DNA of 46,822 nt. Origin: Clostridia bacterium. Its GTDB lineage: Bacteria > Bacillota > Clostridia > Christensenellales > Aristaeellaceae. The DNA lies in assembly GCA_017471885.1 (NCBI GenBank), contig JAFURI010000106.1:1-46822 (forward strand), in the 5' to 3' direction. The number at the start of each line of letters is the position of its first letter. The stretch's first letter is position 1. Shown one piece after another: positions 24,704-33,131 of this stretch. The translations under genes were made by a program, and so were the position numbers. The notes below the pieces were generated by a model, which had not been told where the DNA came from, ran no database searches, and worked only from the letters and a program-made list of their open reading frames with translations.

Positions 24704-25561
24704 ATGCCCTCCTTCCGCTATCACGAAGACCGCCCCCGGGGCTCCACGGATTTTCCGCTGGACTATCACTACATTGATTCAGAACATCCCCGCTATGAGA
24801 TGCCTTACCACTGGCATGAAGAGGCAGAGTTCGTGCGGGTGCTGTCCGGCAGGCTGACGCTGCTGATCGACGGTCAGTCCCGCACGCTGGAATCCGGCGA
24901 TGCGCTCTATATCTCCTCCGGCCGGCTCCACGGAGGACGTCCGGAAAACTGCGTATACGAGTGCGCCGTGTTCGATATGAGGCTGCTTCTGCAGACCAAT
25001 GCCCACTGCCGCCCGCTCATCAGCAACGTGCAGACCTGCAAGGTGGACATTCTTCCGCATTTTGCCCTTGAGAACTCATCTGCCGCCGGCGCAATCGCCG
25101 CCATGTTCGACGCGCTTCGCTCCCAGCAGCCCGGCTGGTCGCTGATGACGCTGGGCTGCCTCATGCAGTTCATGGGCGAAGCCTATCGCTGCAGCGCCTA
25201 TACACAGCACGACGAAAGGCAGGATCACGAAGCCCGCAGCGTCGTGAAGCTGAAGAAGGTGTTTGAGCTGATCGAAAGCCGGCTGGATGATCCGCCCTCT
25301 CTGGGCGAGCTGTCCGCCTGCGCGGGTATGTCCCCAAAATACTTCTGCCGGTTTTTCCGCACGGCAACCCGGCACACGCCCACCGAGTACATTGGCTATC
25401 TGCGTATTGAGCAGGCCTGCCATCAGATTGCCTCCACGGACAAGAACGTCACGGAGATCGCCATGGATCTGGGCTACAGCGACGTGAACTATTTCATCCG
25501 CTGTTTCCGTAAATATAAAAACGTCACGCCAAAGCAGTACATGCTCAGCGTGAGACAATAA
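24704..25561 (+). CDS. AraC family transcriptional regulator, divergent from fucA-fucI
   Basis: A 285-residue AraC/XylS regulator. The N-terminal cupin has HYIDSEHPRYEMPYHWHEEAEFVRVLSG (pieces: MPYHWHEEAEF and RVLSGRLTLLIDG) with the usual His residues; the C-terminal ~100 residues form two helix-turn-helix units, SLGELSACAGMSPKYFCRFF and VTEIAMDLGYSDVNYFIRCF, and end KNVTPKQY as in the family. AGAGGTGA precedes ATG 24704. By position it probably activates fucA-fucI in response to fucose or fuculose phosphate. It is convergent with ddh; a hairpin separates them. Confidence 0.89.
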   Translation: MPSFRYHEDRPRGSTDFPLDYHYIDSEHPRYEMPYHWHEEAEFVRVLSGRLTLLIDGQSRTLESGDALYISSGRLHGGRPENCVYECAVFDMRLLLQTNAHCRPLISNVQTCKVDILPHFALENSSAAGAIAAMFDALRSQQPGWSLMTLGCLMQFMGEAYRCSAYTQHDERQDHEARSVVKLKKVFELIESRLDDPPSLGELSACAGMSPKYFCRFFRTATRHTPTEYIGYLRIEQACHQIASTDKNVTEIAMDLGYSDVNYFIRCFRKYKNVTPKQYMLSVRQ

Positions 25562-25562
25562 A

Positions 25563-25593
25563 GAAGCTGCTGGTCGTTATGACCAGCAGCTTC
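25563..25593. terminator. Bidirectional terminator between AraC regulator and ddh
   Basis: 13-bp perfect stem (25563-25575 with 25581-25593), loop GTTAT, between convergent genes. The T tracts are short on both sides. Confidence 0.7.
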
Positions 25594-25598
25594 CTTCA

Positions 25599-26582
25599 TT
25601 ACAGCAGCAGCCTGCGCAGCTCCTCGCCGGACATGGCGCTCAGATAGGCCGGCGGAATATCGAATACGGTCTTGCAGCCCTTCTGTCCTTCCTGCGCCAT
25701 ACGGAATGCAGCGCGGGCGCAGGCCACGATCACGCTGGAGGTGAATTCCGGATTGGAATCCAGCTTCAGGCTGTACTCAATCACATGCTTGTTTTCCCCT
25801 TCCCATCCGGTGCAGCCTGTGCGGATCACAAATCCGCCGTGGGGAATGCCGCTGTGGTCGCGCTTCAGCTCTTCTTCGCTGATGAAATGCACCGTCGTGT
25901 CGTAATCTGCAAAATAGTTGGGCATGGTGACGATGGCCTGCTCCACCCGGGATGCATCCGCGCCGTCCTCCAGCACCACATAGCAGTCACGCAGATGCTT
26001 CTGCCGGGTGGTCAGCTCCGGATTGCTGCCGCTGCGCACCGCCTCCAGCGCAGAGTCCACCGGGATGGTGTACTGGCGCGCGTCCTTTACGCCGGGAATG
26101 CGGCGGATTGCATCCGAGTGACCCTGGCTTACGCCCTTGCCCCAGAAGGTATAGTCCCGGCCCTCAGGCAGAATCGCCCCCGAGAGCATACGGTTCAGGG
26201 AGAACATGCCGGGATCCCAGCCTGCGGAGATCACCGCCACCTTGCCGGATTCCTGCGCTGCAGCATCCACCTTCGCAAAGTGCTCCGGAATCTTCGCATG
26301 GGTATCAAAGCTGTCCACCACATTAAACAGCTGCGCAAAGGCCGGGGTCTGCGCAGGCAGATCCGTAGCGCTGCCGCCGCACAGGATCATCACGTCAATT
26401 TTTTCCTTCCACGCGGGCGCTTCGTCCGCATGTGCCACACAGGCCGACTGCGTCAGAATCTTCACCGCAGCAGGATCGCGCCGGGTAAACACCGCAGCCA
26501 GCTCCATATCCGGATTCTGCTTCACGGCGCACTCCACGCCCTTGCCCAGATTGCCATAACCAAGGATACCGATACGGATCAT
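25599..26582 (-). CDS. ddh: meso-Diaminopimelate D-dehydrogenase
   Basis: A 327-residue NADPH-dependent dehydrogenase that makes meso-diaminopimelate in one step from tetrahydrodipicolinate, for lysine and peptidoglycan. GILGYGNLGKGVE (residues 5-17) is the nucleotide-binding loop; AGWDPGMFSLNRML and FWGKGVSQGHSDAIRRIPGVKDARQYTIP (shown as WGKGVSQGHSDAIR) are the strongest family signatures. ATG 26582 lies nine bases after GGAGGAG; the upstream extension lacks a site. It is a single gene between a regulator and a glycosidase, so it is probably independent. It indicates mDAP-type peptidoglycan and the dehydrogenase variant of lysine synthesis. Confidence 0.94.
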   Translation of the reverse strand: MIRIGILGYGNLGKGVECAVKQNPDMELAAVFTRRDPAAVKILTQSACVAHADEAPAWKEKIDVMILCGGSATDLPAQTPAFAQLFNVVDSFDTHAKIPEHFAKVDAAAQESGKVAVISAGWDPGMFSLNRMLSGAILPEGRDYTFWGKGVSQGHSDAIRRIPGVKDARQYTIPVDSALEAVRSGSNPELTTRQKHLRDCYVVLEDGADASRVEQAIVTMPNYFADYDTTVHFISEEELKRDHSGIPHGGFVIRTGCTGWEGENKHVIEYSLKLDSNPEFTSSVIVACARAAFRMAQEGQKGCKTVFDIPPAYLSAMSGEELRRLLL

Positions 26583-26658
26583 AGCTTCATTCTCCTCCGT
26601 CTTTTTGACACTCAATAGTAAACCACCATATTCTGCTTCGCGCAAGTGTTTCTTATGT

Positions 26659-26695
26659 ATTTTCTTCGCATATAGGGTTCTTTGGTGAAGAAAAT
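26659..26695. promoter_or_regulatory. Inverted repeat in the ddh / GH31 divergent spacer
   Basis: ATTTTCTTC (26659-26667) and GAAGAAAAT (26687-26695), perfect 9-bp arms 19 bases apart; a candidate regulator site or an RNA hairpin. It lies upstream of the weak GH31 promoter. Confidence 0.35.
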
Positions 26696-26718
26696 GCTAC
26701 TTTTTGCCACAATCGCGT

Positions 26719-26748
26719 GAGACAGCCGCCGAATAAAAACCGTATAAT
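26719..26748 (+). promoter_or_regulatory. Probable promoter of the second GH31 gene
   Basis: TATAAT at 26743-26748 is a perfect -10; the only -35 at usable distance is GAGACA (26719-26724, 18-base spacer), which is weak and fits activator dependence. Confidence 0.45.
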
Positions 26749-26786
26749 CAAATCAGACAATACTGTAAAAAAGGAGCGTGCGTTTC

Positions 26787-29117
26787 ATGCTGCCTGTATG
26801 CGTTCTTCTTTTCTCGGATGAATCCAGCGCTGTGTTCAGCGCGGAAAACCAGTATCTGCGCATCGCCGCCGTGAACGGGAAGATTGTCCGCATCACCGTT
26901 TCCCGCAGCAATGCCTTCCTTCTTTCTGATCACGGCGTGCTGGAGCCCGTAGGCAGCGCGCCGCTGTCCTGCACAGAATCTGCCGAAGGTTGGTTACTGG
27001 ATGCGGGGCAGATGCAGATCCATGTATCCCGTCGGGGAATTCTGTCCTATTATCACGGAGAAGAGCTGCTGACGGAGGAGCCCTTTGTCCGCAGCCGCGT
27101 ACTGCGCAGCAAGGACGTCATCGTTATGGATTATCCTGCGGATGCGCCCCTGCAGGAGGAGCACTCCGTGGACGGCGTACGCGTCCGTGCGCAGGGCGTA
27201 CCCCGCTTCGACCGAAAGGCGTACTCGGCCATGCTTCACTTCCGTTTTCAGGAGGGTGAGGCGATCTATGGCCTCGGTCAGCATGAAGACGGCGTCCTGA
27301 ACTATCGAGGACGCCATCAGATGATGTATCAGCACAACCTGAAGGTTTCCTGCCCAGTACTGATGTCCTCCCGCGGCTGGGGTCTGCTGATCAACTGTCT
27401 CAGCGCCATGACCTTCCACGACGACGCTTACGGCAGCTATTTTTCCATGGATACGGTGGACGAACTGGACTACTTCATCGGCTACGGCCCGGAGCTGGAC
27501 GATCTGGTGGGCATGATGCGTCTGCTCACCGGCCCGGCGCGGCTGCTCCCCCGGTGGGTGTTCGGCTACATCCAGAGCAAAGAGTGCTACAAAACGCAGC
27601 AGGAGCTGCTGGATATCGCCCGCGAGTACCGCCGCAGCGGCGTGCCGCTGGACTGCGTGGTGCAGGACTGGCAGACCTGGCGCAAGGGTCAATGGGGCCA
27701 GAAAACCGTGGATCCGGAACGGTATCCTGACCTGAGCGCCGGCATTCAGGCGCTGCACGACGAAAACGTGAAGCTCTTCTGGTCCATCTGGCCCAATATG
27801 GGCGGCGATGGCGAAAACCGCCGCGAGATGATCAGCAAGGGATACATGCTGGGCAACCGCTCCTCCTACAACGCCTTTGATCCAGCCGCTCGCGACGTGT
27901 ACTGGCGTCAGGCGGAGGAAGGTCTCTTCCGTCACGGCGTGGACGGCTGGTGGTGCGACTGTACCGAGCCCTTTGAGCGGGACTGGAACGGCGAACCGCA
28001 CCTCACCCCCGAAGAACGCATGTGCCTGAATGTGGACGAATTCAAGAGGTATCTGGATCCTGCCCTGATCAACGCCTACTCCTACTTCCACAGCAAGGGC
28101 ATCTATGAGCATCAGCGTGCCGTATGCGAAAGCAAGCGCGTGGTCAATCTGACCCGTTCCGGCTTCCCCGGGCAGCAGAAGTACGCCACCATCACATGGA
28201 ACGGCGATACCAGCGCCCGCTGGGACGTGCTGGCCAAGGCTATTCCGGACGGACTGAACTTCTGTCTCTCCGGCCAGCCATACTGGAGTCAGGACGCGGG
28301 CGGCTTCTTCGTCAGGCGCGGCGCTCAGTGGTTCCGCGACGCTGATTTTGATGAGGGCGTACATGATCCCGGCTATCGCGAATTGTATCTGCGCTGGCTG
28401 CAGGTATGCTGCTTCCAGCCCATGATGCGCTCCCACGGCACCGACACCCCCCGCGAGATCTGGCAGTTCGGCGAAAGCGGCGAGGAGATTTACGATGCGC
28501 TGGCAAGTACCATCCGCCTGCGCTACCGTCTGCTCCCCTACCTGTACACGCTGGCCGCAGGAGCCGCGCTGGAGGGTGGAAGCATCATCCGTATGCTGGC
28601 ATTCGATTACCGGCATGATCCCATTGCGCTGAATATCGGGGATCAGTTCCTGCTGGGCCGGAACCTGATGGTCTGCCCCGTCCTGTTCCCCACCCGCTAT
28701 ACGGAAGGCGGCGTACCCGTGGAAAACGCTCCCGCCACCCGTCGTGTCTACCTCCCCTGCGGCACGGACTGGGCGGACTTCGAGACCGGCGAACGCTTCA
28801 GCGGCGGGCAGTGGATCGACGCGCCAGTCCGGCTTGACCGCATCCCCGTCTATGCGCCGGTGGGCTCGGTCATTCCGCTGGGCCCCGACCGGCAGTACGC
28901 GGATGAGGATCCTACCGCGCCCGTGCAGGTGCATATCTTCGCCGGGCGAAACGGCGAAGCTGTGTTCTACAATGACGCAGGCGACGGCTACGGCTATGAG
29001 GAGGGCGAATTCTACCGTGCACGCCTCATCTGGGATGATGCAAAGCGTCAGCTGACCGTGGAGGACAGCGGCGAAATACGCTTCAAACCCCGCAGCATTG
29101 ATGTCCGTATTCTGTAA
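26787..29117 (+). CDS. GH31 alpha-xylosidase-like glycoside hydrolase
   Basis: A 776-residue GH31 enzyme of the YicI/alpha-xylosidase-like branch. LPRWVFGYIQSKECYKTQQELLDIAREYR (pieces: LPRWVFGYIQSKECY, ELLDIAREYR) and VQDWQTW open the barrel; the nucleophile is Asp391 in GWWCDCTEP (GWWLDATEP in most relatives) and the acid/base Asp474 in WNGDTSARW. GLGQHEDGVLNYRG is the N-terminal loop of enzymes acting on alpha-xylosides and alpha-glucosides. A DUF5110-like beta domain ends the protein. AAGGAG is ten bases before ATG 26787; an in-frame GTG at 26778 abuts that site. No signal peptide. Only distant from the other GH31 here, so not a recent duplication. Possible substrate: alpha-xylose on imported xyloglucan oligosaccharides. 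Confidence 0.92.
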   Translation: MLPVCVLLFSDESSAVFSAENQYLRIAAVNGKIVRITVSRSNAFLLSDHGVLEPVGSAPLSCTESAEGWLLDAGQMQIHVSRRGILSYYHGEELLTEEPFVRSRVLRSKDVIVMDYPADAPLQEEHSVDGVRVRAQGVPRFDRKAYSAMLHFRFQEGEAIYGLGQHEDGVLNYRGRHQMMYQHNLKVSCPVLMSSRGWGLLINCLSAMTFHDDAYGSYFSMDTVDELDYFIGYGPELDDLVGMMRLLTGPARLLPRWVFGYIQSKECYKTQQELLDIAREYRRSGVPLDCVVQDWQTWRKGQWGQKTVDPERYPDLSAGIQALHDENVKLFWSIWPNMGGDGENRREMISKGYMLGNRSSYNAFDPAARDVYWRQAEEGLFRHGVDGWWCDCTEPFERDWNGEPHLTPEERMCLNVDEFKRYLDPALINAYSYFHSKGIYEHQRAVCESKRVVNLTRSGFPGQQKYATITWNGDTSARWDVLAKAIPDGLNFCLSGQPYWSQDAGGFFVRRGAQWFRDADFDEGVHDPGYRELYLRWLQVCCFQPMMRSHGTDTPREIWQFGESGEEIYDALASTIRLRYRLLPYLYTLAAGAALEGGSIIRMLAFDYRHDPIALNIGDQFLLGRNLMVCPVLFPTRYTEGGVPVENAPATRRVYLPCGTDWADFETGERFSGGQWIDAPVRLDRIPVYAPVGSVIPLGPDRQYADEDPTAPVQVHIFAGRNGEAVFYNDAGDGYGYEEGEFYRARLIWDDAKRQLTVEDSGEIRFKPRSIDVRIL

Positions 29118-29120
29118 CGC

Positions 29121-29160
29121 AAAAGGAATCCCTGTCAGCTTACTGACAGGGATTCCTTTT
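29121..29160. terminator. Bidirectional terminator between GH31 and GH10
   Basis: 18-bp perfect stem (29121-29138 with 29143-29160), loop CTTA, A4 before and T6 after. Confidence 0.9.
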
Positions 29161-30381
29161 TTACACGACAATGGTTTCTTCCTCCGCGCCCCTTGCGAGG
29201 GTGAAGGACGCTTCCCGCCCGTCGCACTTGAGTGCATACAGGCCCCGGAACCCTTCCACCCTGCACCGACCGTTTTCATCGGTCTGCAGGGTCAGTCCGG
29301 TATGCCAGTCCTGACGGATCCGCTGCCGCAAAGCCTCGTAGGCGGGCTTCCAGCTGCCGTCCGTATGCAGCAGGCCCGCAGGCGCGTTCAGCCAGCCGCC
29401 GTCCTCAAAATTCCAGTTGATGAAGGCCTTTACCAGCGGATGCTCGAAGAGCGTATCCGCCATGGCCAGCATATTCCTTGCCTGACGATCCTCGCCCTCC
29501 GGCGTGGAAGGCCATTCGGTCACCTGCCAGTCGTTCAGATCCTCGATGTATTCCGGAATCAGCGTGCCGGATACAAAGGTATTCTCAGTAAAATGAATAG
29601 GCTTGCCAAAGGAAGCGAACCGCTCCAGCACCTCGTGCAGCTTATCCATGCCCCAGAATCCCTGATGCTGATGAGACTGCACGCCGATTACGTCAATGGG
29701 CACGTCCGCAGCAAGGCAGTCCTCAATCAGCTGACGATAACGTTCCGTGGTATTGAAGTCATTGAGCAGCAGCGTCGCATCGGGATCCATCGCCCGTGCC
29801 TGATCAAACACCGCTTTCACCAGCGGCACGCGGCCCATCTTCTGGCAAAGGCGGGTGATGGCGTTATCCTCCTTCACAAACTCGGGCATGATCACCACCT
29901 CGTTGATCACGTCCCACATGCTGATATTGCCCCTGAAGGCTCCGATCTCCCTGCGGATTCGGCTCAGCTGATTCTCCAGCACTTCTTCGCTGCTGCGCCC
30001 CAGCAGCCATTTTGCGGATACCGTGTGCCAGCAGAGCGGATGCCCCTTGACGGTGCAGCCCTTTTCCTTCAGCCATTTTGCGGCGCGCAAGGTGGATTCT
30101 TCCATGGTACGTCCCTCCGCGGGCTCATACCTGCCCTGATAAAAGGGCAGCGTACCGAAATTGAACAGTTCCTGCCATGCGTCCCACATTTTCTCCAGAC
30201 GGGCCCTTTTCTCCGGGGGCGTGGCAGGATCCAACAGGTCCATCACCCAGAATACGCCCGTGCCGAACATAAACTCATGCCGCTTCAGTTCAACCTCAAC
30301 CTTGCGGCCGGGCATAATCCGGCCCTGACCGTCCCGAAGCGTCAGCGTACATGCCGCCTTGCGATGCGAAAGCTTATCCAT
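29161..30381 (-). CDS. GH10 endo-beta-xylanase-like enzyme, cytoplasmic
   Basis: A 406-residue protein of family GH10. The barrel shows VKGHPLCWHT (residues 112-120), the acid/base Glu161 in WDVINEVV, LLLNDFN, GVQSHQH and the probable nucleophile Glu266 in IHFTENTF, where classic xylanases have ITELD. A region of ~40 residues before the barrel (TLTLRDGQGRIMPGRKVEVELKRHEFMFG, read as KVEVELKRHEFMFGTG) is the short beta lead-in of a GH10 subgroup, and there is a beta-rich C-terminal tail. No signal peptide or binding module, so it should act on short imported xylo-oligosaccharides. GGGAGG is eight bases before ATG 30381. A TTGTGA/TATGAT promoter precedes it. Confidence 0.88.
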   Translation of the reverse strand: MDKLSHRKAACTLTLRDGQGRIMPGRKVEVELKRHEFMFGTGVFWVMDLLDPATPPEKRARLEKMWDAWQELFNFGTLPFYQGRYEPAEGRTMEESTLRAAKWLKEKGCTVKGHPLCWHTVSAKWLLGRSSEEVLENQLSRIRREIGAFRGNISMWDVINEVVIMPEFVKEDNAITRLCQKMGRVPLVKAVFDQARAMDPDATLLLNDFNTTERYRQLIEDCLAADVPIDVIGVQSHQHQGFWGMDKLHEVLERFASFGKPIHFTENTFVSGTLIPEYIEDLNDWQVTEWPSTPEGEDRQARNMLAMADTLFEHPLVKAFINWNFEDGGWLNAPAGLLHTDGSWKPAYEALRQRIRQDWHTGLTLQTDENGRCRVEGFRGLYALKCDGREASFTLARGAEEETIVV

Positions 30382-30437
30382 CACATTCGCCTCCCTGTCC
30401 GTTGTCATGCAGTTGTGAACGTTGGTTTCTTTCCTTC

Positions 30438-30469
30438 ATCATAGCACAGGGGCACACTTCTCACAAGTG
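30438..30469 (-). promoter_or_regulatory. Promoter of the GH10 gene with overlapping palindrome
   Basis: Minus strand TTGTGA (30466-30461), 17-base spacer, TATGAT (30443-30438). The palindrome CACTT-N5-AAGTG (30455-30469) covers the -35 and could be an operator. Confidence 0.6.
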
Positions 30470-30518
30470 CAGGATATTCCCTCAGCGGGGGTATTTCCGT
30501 GCATGATCCGGCAAACAG

Positions 30519-30551
30519 AAAAGCAGCAGGCGTCATTCGCCTGCTGCTTTT
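30519..30551 (-). terminator. Terminator after the SnoaL-like pair
   Basis: 14-bp perfect stem (30519-30532 with 30538-30551), 5-base loop, T-rich on the minus strand; begins 19 bases after the stop of the 224-residue gene. Confidence 0.85.
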
Positions 30552-30570
30552 GTTGGCTGTGAAGACCTGT

Positions 30571-31245
30571 TCAATACAGCGTGGGCCAGAGCTTGAAGTC
30601 CCACACAACCTCGCCGTACTGCGCGGCCTTGACGACCTGATCGCCGTCCATCTCAAAGACGGTGACGTGCGCCTGAGGCGTGCAGATCTCGCCCAGGGTG
30701 AACAGAGCGTTCTCTTCCACCACCAGGCAGTTCTCCACCTGATTGACGCGGCACAGCTCGTACCGGCTCCTGGGCGCCTGCTGCTCATAGTGAGCCTTCA
30801 CAGACTCGGGCAGAGCGGCATACAGATCAGCATCAGCATTGTACATGGCGGGACGGATAATCTCCTTGCCCACCAGATAGTTGAAGGCGGTGTACACATT
30901 CATGAAGGAAATCTTGCCTTCAGCGTCCAGCTCGCACACCAGAGCGGTGGGAATGCTGTAAGGAATGTAATTATCGCGCTCTTCATCGTAGAAGTTATAC
31001 TTCAGGGTCATCTGGGCAACCATGAGCTTATCATTGCTGACCACGCTGACGGGCTCGCAGAAGACGTTCAGATAGCCGAAGCGGTGAGCGATCTTCTTCA
31101 CCAGCATTGCGAAAATACGGTTGCTGGTGACAGCGCCGAAGGAAGGCAGGTTCAGGTTAGCCTGACCGTTGCTGAAGTAAGCCAGCAGCGCAGCAGTATC
31201 CTGCTGTTTGATGGCCTCCATCATGGAATTGATATCAAAGTTCAT
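30571..31245 (-). CDS. SnoaL/NTF2-like protein, shorter paralogue
   Basis: A 224-residue soluble protein with no recognised catalytic motif. It has the helical start and curved-sheet pattern of SnoaL/NTF2-like cone folds (helix MMEAIKQQDTAALLAYFSNG, then strands), followed by a second, shortened half. It is paralogous to the gene before it: both have the I-x-RPAM segment at mid-protein (EIIRPAMYNAD here, NITRPAMLNED there) and end in LWPTL. Start ATG 31245 is nine bases after AAGGAGG; an ATG at 31254 abuts that site. It follows its partner by 18 bases and ends at a terminator. Fold members include dehydratases, isomerases and ketosteroid-type enzymes, as well as non-enzymatic binders; the function here is unknown. 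Confidence 0.78.
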   Translation of the reverse strand: MNFDINSMMEAIKQQDTAALLAYFSNGQANLNLPSFGAVTSNRIFAMLVKKIAHRFGYLNVFCEPVSVVSNDKLMVAQMTLKYNFYDEERDNYIPYSIPTALVCELDAEGKISFMNVYTAFNYLVGKEIIRPAMYNADADLYAALPESVKAHYEQQAPRSRYELCRVNQVENCLVVEENALFTLGEICTPQAHVTVFEMDGDQVVKAAQYGEVVWDFKLWPTLY

Positions 31246-31263
31246 GCAAAACATCCTCCTTCA

Positions 31264-32082
31264 TTACAGCGTGGGCCACAGGGTGTGATCGTGAGAGGAG
31301 TCGCCGGACAGACGGACGTAGGCCATCTTGCCTTCATCGGTGTAGCCATAGATGGCCATACCGGCGGAGGGAGTGTTGGGATTGCCGCCGCTGCGGTAGT
31401 TGGTGTATTCCACCACCAGATGCTTGGGCGCCACGAAGGCGGAGCACAGGCGCAGCTCGGTATTGCGGCCGCCGCTGAACAGGCCGTTCAGGGTCTTGAC
31501 GAGATCCTTGCCCTGGTTGAAGGAATAGGCGGTGCCCATGAAGTAGCCGTTGAGATCCCACACCTCGTTGAGGATGGTGTCGGTATCGGAATTCCACAGG
31601 GCATTGAAGTACTTCTTCTCCGTCTCGGGAAGCTTGCCCAGCAGCGTGGTATCCTCATTGAGCATGGCGGGACGGGTGATATTGTGACCCGCAACCCAAT
31701 AGGTGGAGTAGTACACGCGGGCCGTACGGATCTTGTCACCCTCCATCTCGCAATAGATGCCGATGGGAATATGCAGTTCCTTCTTGTAATTGAACTCCTC
31801 GTCCTTCACCTGGAAGTACAGCACGGCGCTGATTGCCAGATGCGTGTCATCGTTCAGAGCGCCCCAGAATTCGTAGCGGATATCATCGCGCATGGTCATC
31901 CACAGGTGCACCTGCTTCAGGTAGCGCTTGAACACCAGATTGTTGCCAATCTGGCCGTAGCGCGGCACGTTCACAGAGATGTTGCCGTCCACGAACATGT
32001 CCAGGAAGGTCTGCGCATCTTCCGCCGCCAGCAGCTCGGGAAGACGTTCAAACTGACTGGAGATTGCCTTGAAATCCTTCAT
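31264..32082 (-). CDS. SnoaL/NTF2-like protein with two domains, longer paralogue
   Basis: A 272-residue soluble protein built of two SnoaL-like halves: the first about residues 1-150 (helix FERLPELLAAEDAQTFLDMFVDG then strands) and the second about 150-272, opening with helix EKKYFNALWNSDTDTILNEVWD. The shared NITRPAML linker lies between. It is the first gene of a two-gene operon with the 224-residue paralogue and is divergent from a LysR regulator 107 bases away. AAAGGGG is eight bases before ATG 32082. No signal peptide. Gene pairs of this kind beside LysR often serve aromatic or lactone metabolism, but nothing here proves a substrate. Confidence 0.8.
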   Translation of the reverse strand: MKDFKAISSQFERLPELLAAEDAQTFLDMFVDGNISVNVPRYGQIGNNLVFKRYLKQVHLWMTMRDDIRYEFWGALNDDTHLAISAVLYFQVKDEEFNYKKELHIPIGIYCEMEGDKIRTARVYYSTYWVAGHNITRPAMLNEDTTLLGKLPETEKKYFNALWNSDTDTILNEVWDLNGYFMGTAYSFNQGKDLVKTLNGLFSGGRNTELRLCSAFVAPKHLVVEYTNYRSGGNPNTPSAGMAIYGYTDEGKMAYVRLSGDSSHDHTLWPTL

Positions 32083-32131
32083 TTGTTGTATCCCCTTTCC
32101 AAAAAACTTATTGATTGCAAAGAATTAGCAC

Positions 32132-32171
32132 TTCAAAAGTTATAAAAAGCATGATATACTGATTGTATACA
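32132..32171 (+). promoter_or_regulatory. Promoter of the LysR gene with a TGTATACA palindrome
   Basis: TTCAAA (32132-32137), 17-base spacer, TATACT (32155-32160). TGTATACA at 32164-32171 lies just past the -10, over the likely start of transcription; the same 8-mer occurs three times at the AGCS promoter. Confidence 0.5.
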
Positions 32172-32189
32172 TTTTCCGGAGGTGATCCC

Positions 32190-33131
32190 ATGACGCTGCT
32201 GCACCTGCGCTATTTCTGCACCGTTGCAAAGCATGAGAACCTGAACCGTGCATCAAAGGAGCTGTTCGTCTCCCAGCCTGCGCTGAGCAAGGTAATCCGC
32301 ACGCTGGAGGAGGAGCTGGGCGTCCAGCTGTTCATCCGCGACGGACGGAATCTCCGTCTGAGCGACGACGGCAGCTTTTTTTATGATAATATCAAGCACA
32401 GTCTGACAATCCTGGACAACACCGTCAGTTCCCTGATCAACAAGGCTGCAGTGAAGGAGATCAAGCTTTGTCTGAACTCCGCCAACCTCTTCATCGAGGA
32501 AGCCATTGCCGAGTTCCGTCAGACTCACGACGACGTGTTCTTCGTCATCACAGAAGGCACGCTGGCGCACTATCCCCCGAATGCCAGCGAATACGACCTG
32601 GTGGTGTATACCGCTGACTCCGGCCTGCATGACGCGGAAAACAACCGCCGCCACATTCTGCTCACCGAGCGCTTCGGCATCTGCGTACCGGACACCGATC
32701 CTGCCTATGCTCTGCCCGAGGTGAATCTGGCCGATATGCAGGACAGGCACTTCATCGGCACCAACACCTACGGCGTGAATTACCAATTCTGCCGCGAGGC
32801 TGGCTATACGCCCAAGATGGTGATGGTGGGCCAGCAGCTCCACGGCTACATGAAGATGCTGGAGTACGGCACAGGCGTATCCGTACTGCCGGAGATCACT
32901 CTGGGCTCCTATCTGCCCTCCAACTGCCGTTTTGTGCCCCTCAAGGGGCAGGAGCGCACCCGCACGATTATCATCGAGGAGACGCTCCTGCAGACCCAGA
33001 GCGCACATGTGAAGGAGTTTGTCGCCTTCTGCATCGGCAAGGCCCGCCGGAAAATGGAGGCGGTCAGGCCAGCTCCTTCAGCCAACGCTGAACGTCAGCA
33101 TCAGTGCCAAGCACCTTATGGGTGTCTGTAA
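32190..33131 (+). CDS. LysR family transcriptional regulator
   Basis: A 313-residue LysR-type regulator. The winged helix-turn-helix is at residues 1-60 (LLHLRYFCTVAKHENLNRASKEL, read as TVAKHENLNRASKEL, with SQPALSKVIRTLEEELGVQLF), followed by the two-lobed effector domain. GGAGGTGATC lies right before ATG 32190, a perfect Shine-Dalgarno site. It is divergent from the SnoaL-like pair and probably controls it; the effector is unknown. The last ~22 codons overlap the 3' end of oppF on the other strand by 68 bases, and that tail (PAPSANAERQHQCQAPYGCL) has no family likeness, so the gene may have lost its original stop. Confidence 0.9.
   Translation: MTLLHLRYFCTVAKHENLNRASKELFVSQPALSKVIRTLEEELGVQLFIRDGRNLRLSDDGSFFYDNIKHSLTILDNTVSSLINKAAVKEIKLCLNSANLFIEEAIAEFRQTHDDVFFVITEGTLAHYPPNASEYDLVVYTADSGLHDAENNRRHILLTERFGICVPDTDPAYALPEVNLADMQDRHFIGTNTYGVNYQFCREAGYTPKMVMVGQQLHGYMKMLEYGTGVSVLPEITLGSYLPSNCRFVPLKGQERTRTIIIEETLLQTQSAHVKEFVAFCIGKARRKMEAVRPAPSANAERQHQCQAPYGCL

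Noticed and set aside
27000-29279. A 761-residue open frame opposite the second GH31 gene
   Set aside because: Shadow frame; the plus strand carries the catalytic residues and the ribosome site.
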